Assembly (NCBI GenBank): GCA_947467145.1
Contig: CANIGJ010000017.1
Location: 1-64,000 of the forward strand
Length of the DNA stretch: 64,000 bases
DNA from: Rhodospirillaceae bacterium
Lineage (GTDB): Bacteria > Pseudomonadota > Alphaproteobacteria > Rhodospirillales > UBA2165
Reading direction: 5' to 3'
Below the pieces are notes generated by a model. It worked only from the letters and a program-made list of their open reading frames with translations, did no database searches and was not told the origin of the DNA. The position numbers and the translations under genes were made by a program. Numbering within the stretch: the first letter of the stretch is position 1; every line of letters begins with the position of its first letter. Positions 62,195 through 64,000 of this stretch are shown here, in pieces.

Positions 62195-63310
62195 CTACCG
62201 GGCGCCTCCCTTGATCTCGACGTAGAGGTCCATCGCCTTCTTCTGAATCTCGTCACCGCCATCGGTACCCGGAATGAACGCCTTATCCAGATTGGCGTAG
62301 TCAGGTGAACTCTTCGCGTGCTGCGCGTTCGCCGGCTCGACATCCTTGCGCATGCTGACCGCGCCGGAATCGTTGCTCTTGGCGAAGGTTTCGACAAAGG
62401 CCTGCTGGCCGGCCTTGCTCAGGAACCAATTGACCCACACGGTCGCGGCTTCCTTGTTCGGGGCGTTCTTGAAGATCGCGACACCCTTGGGGCCGACGAT
62501 ATTGCCGAACGGCAGTTCCTTGACCTGGTCGCAGCCGCCCGCCTGACGGCAGCGCGTAATGACGTCGTTGGTGACACCGGTGCCCACGGCAAGATCGCCC
62601 CGCATAACGGCGTCGGCCGCCTGGCGAGGATTCATGTTCACCACCAGGTCCATTTCGCCGTAGAAACGCTTCATGAAGTCCGGCCCCTTATCGAGATAGT
62701 ACGAGCCGAACGTCCAGGTGCCGCCATTGATGTGGTACGGATCGCGGATGCCGATCATACCCTTCAGCTTGGGATTCAGCAGGTCGTCCAGCTTCTCGAT
62801 CTTGATGCCCTTGGCATTGTCGAGATTCACGTAGCTCAGGGTTGAGGCATACATGGAATGGATGAAGACCTGCTTGGCGCGGTCCGTGGTCCAGATATAT
62901 TTGGGATTGCGCCAGTTGGCCGCGTCCTTCACCTCAGGCAAGATCAGGAACGGTTCCAGATCCTGGAACACCCCGGCGCCGATCATGATGCCGTTCATGT
63001 TGGACGCCGACGCCCACATGCTGTCCCAGGCGTAAACGCCGTTCTTCTGTTCACCGACGACGCGAGTCACCATCGCATCGGGGATGATTTCGGTCACTTC
63101 GACCTTGATGTCGGGGAACGCCTTCTGGAAAACCTGAACCGTCGCGGCAAAACCCTCGGCCGAATGAACCGAGATGACCATCTTCTGGCCCTTCGCCTTC
63201 GCGATCGCGTCGTCCCAGGTCTTTTTCCAATCTTCCGCTGCCGAGGCGCCAAACGACGCGAACATCGCAACGGCTGTCGCTGCCAGGAATTTGGCAAAAT
63301 TCGTCTTCAT
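62195..63310 (-). CDS. Periplasmic binding protein of the second Fe(III)-type ABC system
   Basis: A 371-residue family 1 binding protein. The signal peptide ends near GASAAE (about residue 26). The mature part has VISVHSAEGFAATVQVFQKAFPDIKVE, then AWDSMWASASNM and KGMIGIRDPYHINGG, matching the AfuA-like binders near aromatic catabolism genes in many alphaproteobacteria. Cysteines appear in TRCRQAGGCDQ. It could bind Fe(III) or a carboxylate. The next gene, a Rieske oxygenase, lies 58 bases upstream on the same strand. Confidence 0.9.
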   Translation of the reverse strand: MKTNFAKFLAATAVAMFASFGASAAEDWKKTWDDAIAKAKGQKMVISVHSAEGFAATVQVFQKAFPDIKVEVTEIIPDAMVTRVVGEQKNGVYAWDSMWASASNMNGIMIGAGVFQDLEPFLILPEVKDAANWRNPKYIWTTDRAKQVFIHSMYASTLSYVNLDNAKGIKIEKLDDLLNPKLKGMIGIRDPYHINGGTWTFGSYYLDKGPDFMKRFYGEMDLVVNMNPRQAADAVMRGDLAVGTGVTNDVITRCRQAGGCDQVKELPFGNIVGPKGVAIFKNAPNKEAATVWVNWFLSKAGQQAFVETFAKSNDSGAVSMRKDVEPANAQHAKSSPDYANLDKAFIPGTDGGDEIQKKAMDLYVEIKGGAR

Positions 63311-63368
63311 TGAAATCTCCCCGTCATGGGAACCGCTTGAATGCGCGGATTCCTCTTTTTAAATACGA

Positions 63369-64000
63369 TTATTCTGCGGCGCGCTTTTGCAGGACGGCAC
63401 GTTCGCCATCGTCGAGATCGACATCGCGCGGCAACACAAAATCGATCGGGCGCACGCGATAGGCTTCCATGTTCTTGGGTTCGGGCGGCTCCTGCCCAGC
63501 CATCAACGCCTTCACGTTATCCAGCAGGCGCTTGCGGATCTGGATGATCGCCAGATCGGAACTGGTCAGCTTTTCCAAGCTGCGGTCCGCGATATGACCG
63601 TAGCCTTGATCCTGGATGACCGCCAGATCCTGCGACGGGATCGCCTTGATGCCAGTATAGGTCCGCAGTTTCTGGTCTTCGCGATCGATCAGATAGTTGT
63701 TCGACTTGTTGGCCTTCGGCGTGAACGTGCCCGGGATCATTTCCGGGAAGATGACGCCGGCATTGGCGATCTTGAGCTGTTCTTCGGTCAGCGGCTGATC
63801 GGGATTGGTCCACACGCGGAACTGGATCGTCGTCTCGTCATCGACCGGCAGGCGGATGTTCGCGGTGAACGGCCAGTTCTGCGGTGACGCGATCAGGGTC
63901 GCGAACGGGAACAGCCATTGATTGATGCGCCAGGAATAATGATCCGGACCGGAATTGCGCTGCGCGGCCAGGCGCACGCCATAATCCATCTGCTTGATGA
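63369..64000 (-). CDS. Rieske oxygenase C-terminal part, cut by the window edge
   Basis: The frame stays open to position 64000, so the start and the Rieske domain lie outside. The 210 visible residues are the C-terminal catalytic part, with WRINQWLFPFATLIASPQNWPFTANIRLPVDDETT and the closing segment ending RPIDFVLPRDVDLDD. These resemble the alpha subunits of phthalate-type ring-hydroxylating oxygenases. The adjacent importer suggests an organic acid substrate or iron supply. Only the C-terminus can be judged. Confidence 0.85.
   Translation of the reverse strand, partial: IKQMDYGVRLAAQRNSGPDHYSWRINQWLFPFATLIASPQNWPFTANIRLPVDDETTIQFRVWTNPDQPLTEEQLKIANAGVIFPEMIPGTFTPKANKSNNYLIDREDQKLRTYTGIKAIPSQDLAVIQDQGYGHIADRSLEKLTSSDLAIIQIRKRLLDNVKALMAGQEPPEPKNMEAYRVRPIDFVLPRDVDLDDGERAVLQKRAAE

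Overview
The window is GC-rich chromosomal DNA that looks alphaproteobacterial, plausibly Rhodospirillales-like, though the genus cannot be read from it. The pointers are an SOS operator of the alphaproteobacterial form GAAC-N7-GAAC in front of an imuA-imuB-dnaE2 mutasome, an NDUFS4-like accessory subunit of respiratory complex I, fused double-domain Fe(III)-type ABC permeases, and an Anbu proteasome-like cluster. Genes are densely packed with many ATGA, GTGA and TAATG overlaps. No stretch longer than about 300 bases lacks a gene. No CRISPR array, insertion sequence, integrase or phage gene was seen.

Layout. 0-1.5 kb: a small lipoprotein and a TPR-glycosyltransferase. 1.6-7.3 kb: the LexA-controlled imuA-imuB-dnaE2 operon. 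7.4-11.4 kb: an EntS-like exporter, two tandem aldo/keto reductases (the first lacks two catalytic residues) and a cupin-like protein. 11.4-13.6 kb: a hydrolase-OsmC fusion, a rhodanese and a NUDIX hydrolase. 13.7-18.0 kb: a sulfur amino acid operon (cysK, sseA, two metC-like genes). 18.0-23.2 kb: a zinc island, with zur-znuC-znuB diverging from znuA-DUF1007-NicO-hisI across two Zur boxes. 23.3-27.2 kb: sulfate ABC transporter cysA-sbp-cysT-cysW. 27.2-31.9 kb: a GMC oxidoreductase behind a structured leader, a PAS-adenylate cyclase, an M48 peptidase, a 59-codon gene, tRNA-Arg and the complex I subunit.

32-43 kb: a catabolic and uptake region with a Rieske oxygenase, an unknown 116-residue partner, an MBL-fold hydrolase, a three-gene Fe(III)-type ABC system, two orphan family-5 binding proteins around an amidohydrolase, and tRNA-Pro. 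43.1-48.5 kb: a DksA/TraR protein, then glutaminase, Anbu, transglutaminase, alpha-E (interrupted by an in-frame TAG) and a circularly permuted ATP-grasp protein. 48.7-50.6 kb: enoyl-CoA hydratase, O-methyltransferase and DUF192. 50.7-53.3 kb: a TPP riboswitch and thiZ-thiX-thiY. 53.3-57.1 kb: an ion antiporter, small conserved genes, RlpA and a CBS protein. 57.1-58.3 kb: an AT-rich, probably transferred gene with a nucleoside-deoxyribosyltransferase/TIR-like N-terminus. 58.3-64 kb: an SDR without its YxxxK pair, a small membrane protein, a second Fe(III)-type ABC system and a Rieske oxygenase cut by the window edge.

How the parts fit. Several units are coherent: SOS mutagenesis, zinc limitation (uptake, metal export and a zinc enzyme under one Zur-controlled region), sulfate uptake with cysteine/methionine metabolism, and thiamin-precursor uptake under TPP control. 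The oxygenases, amidohydrolase and binding proteins suggest scavenging of organic acids or aromatics, but no substrate can be assigned. Start sites were chosen from ribosome-binding sites, overlaps and family N-termini; many differ from the longest open frame.
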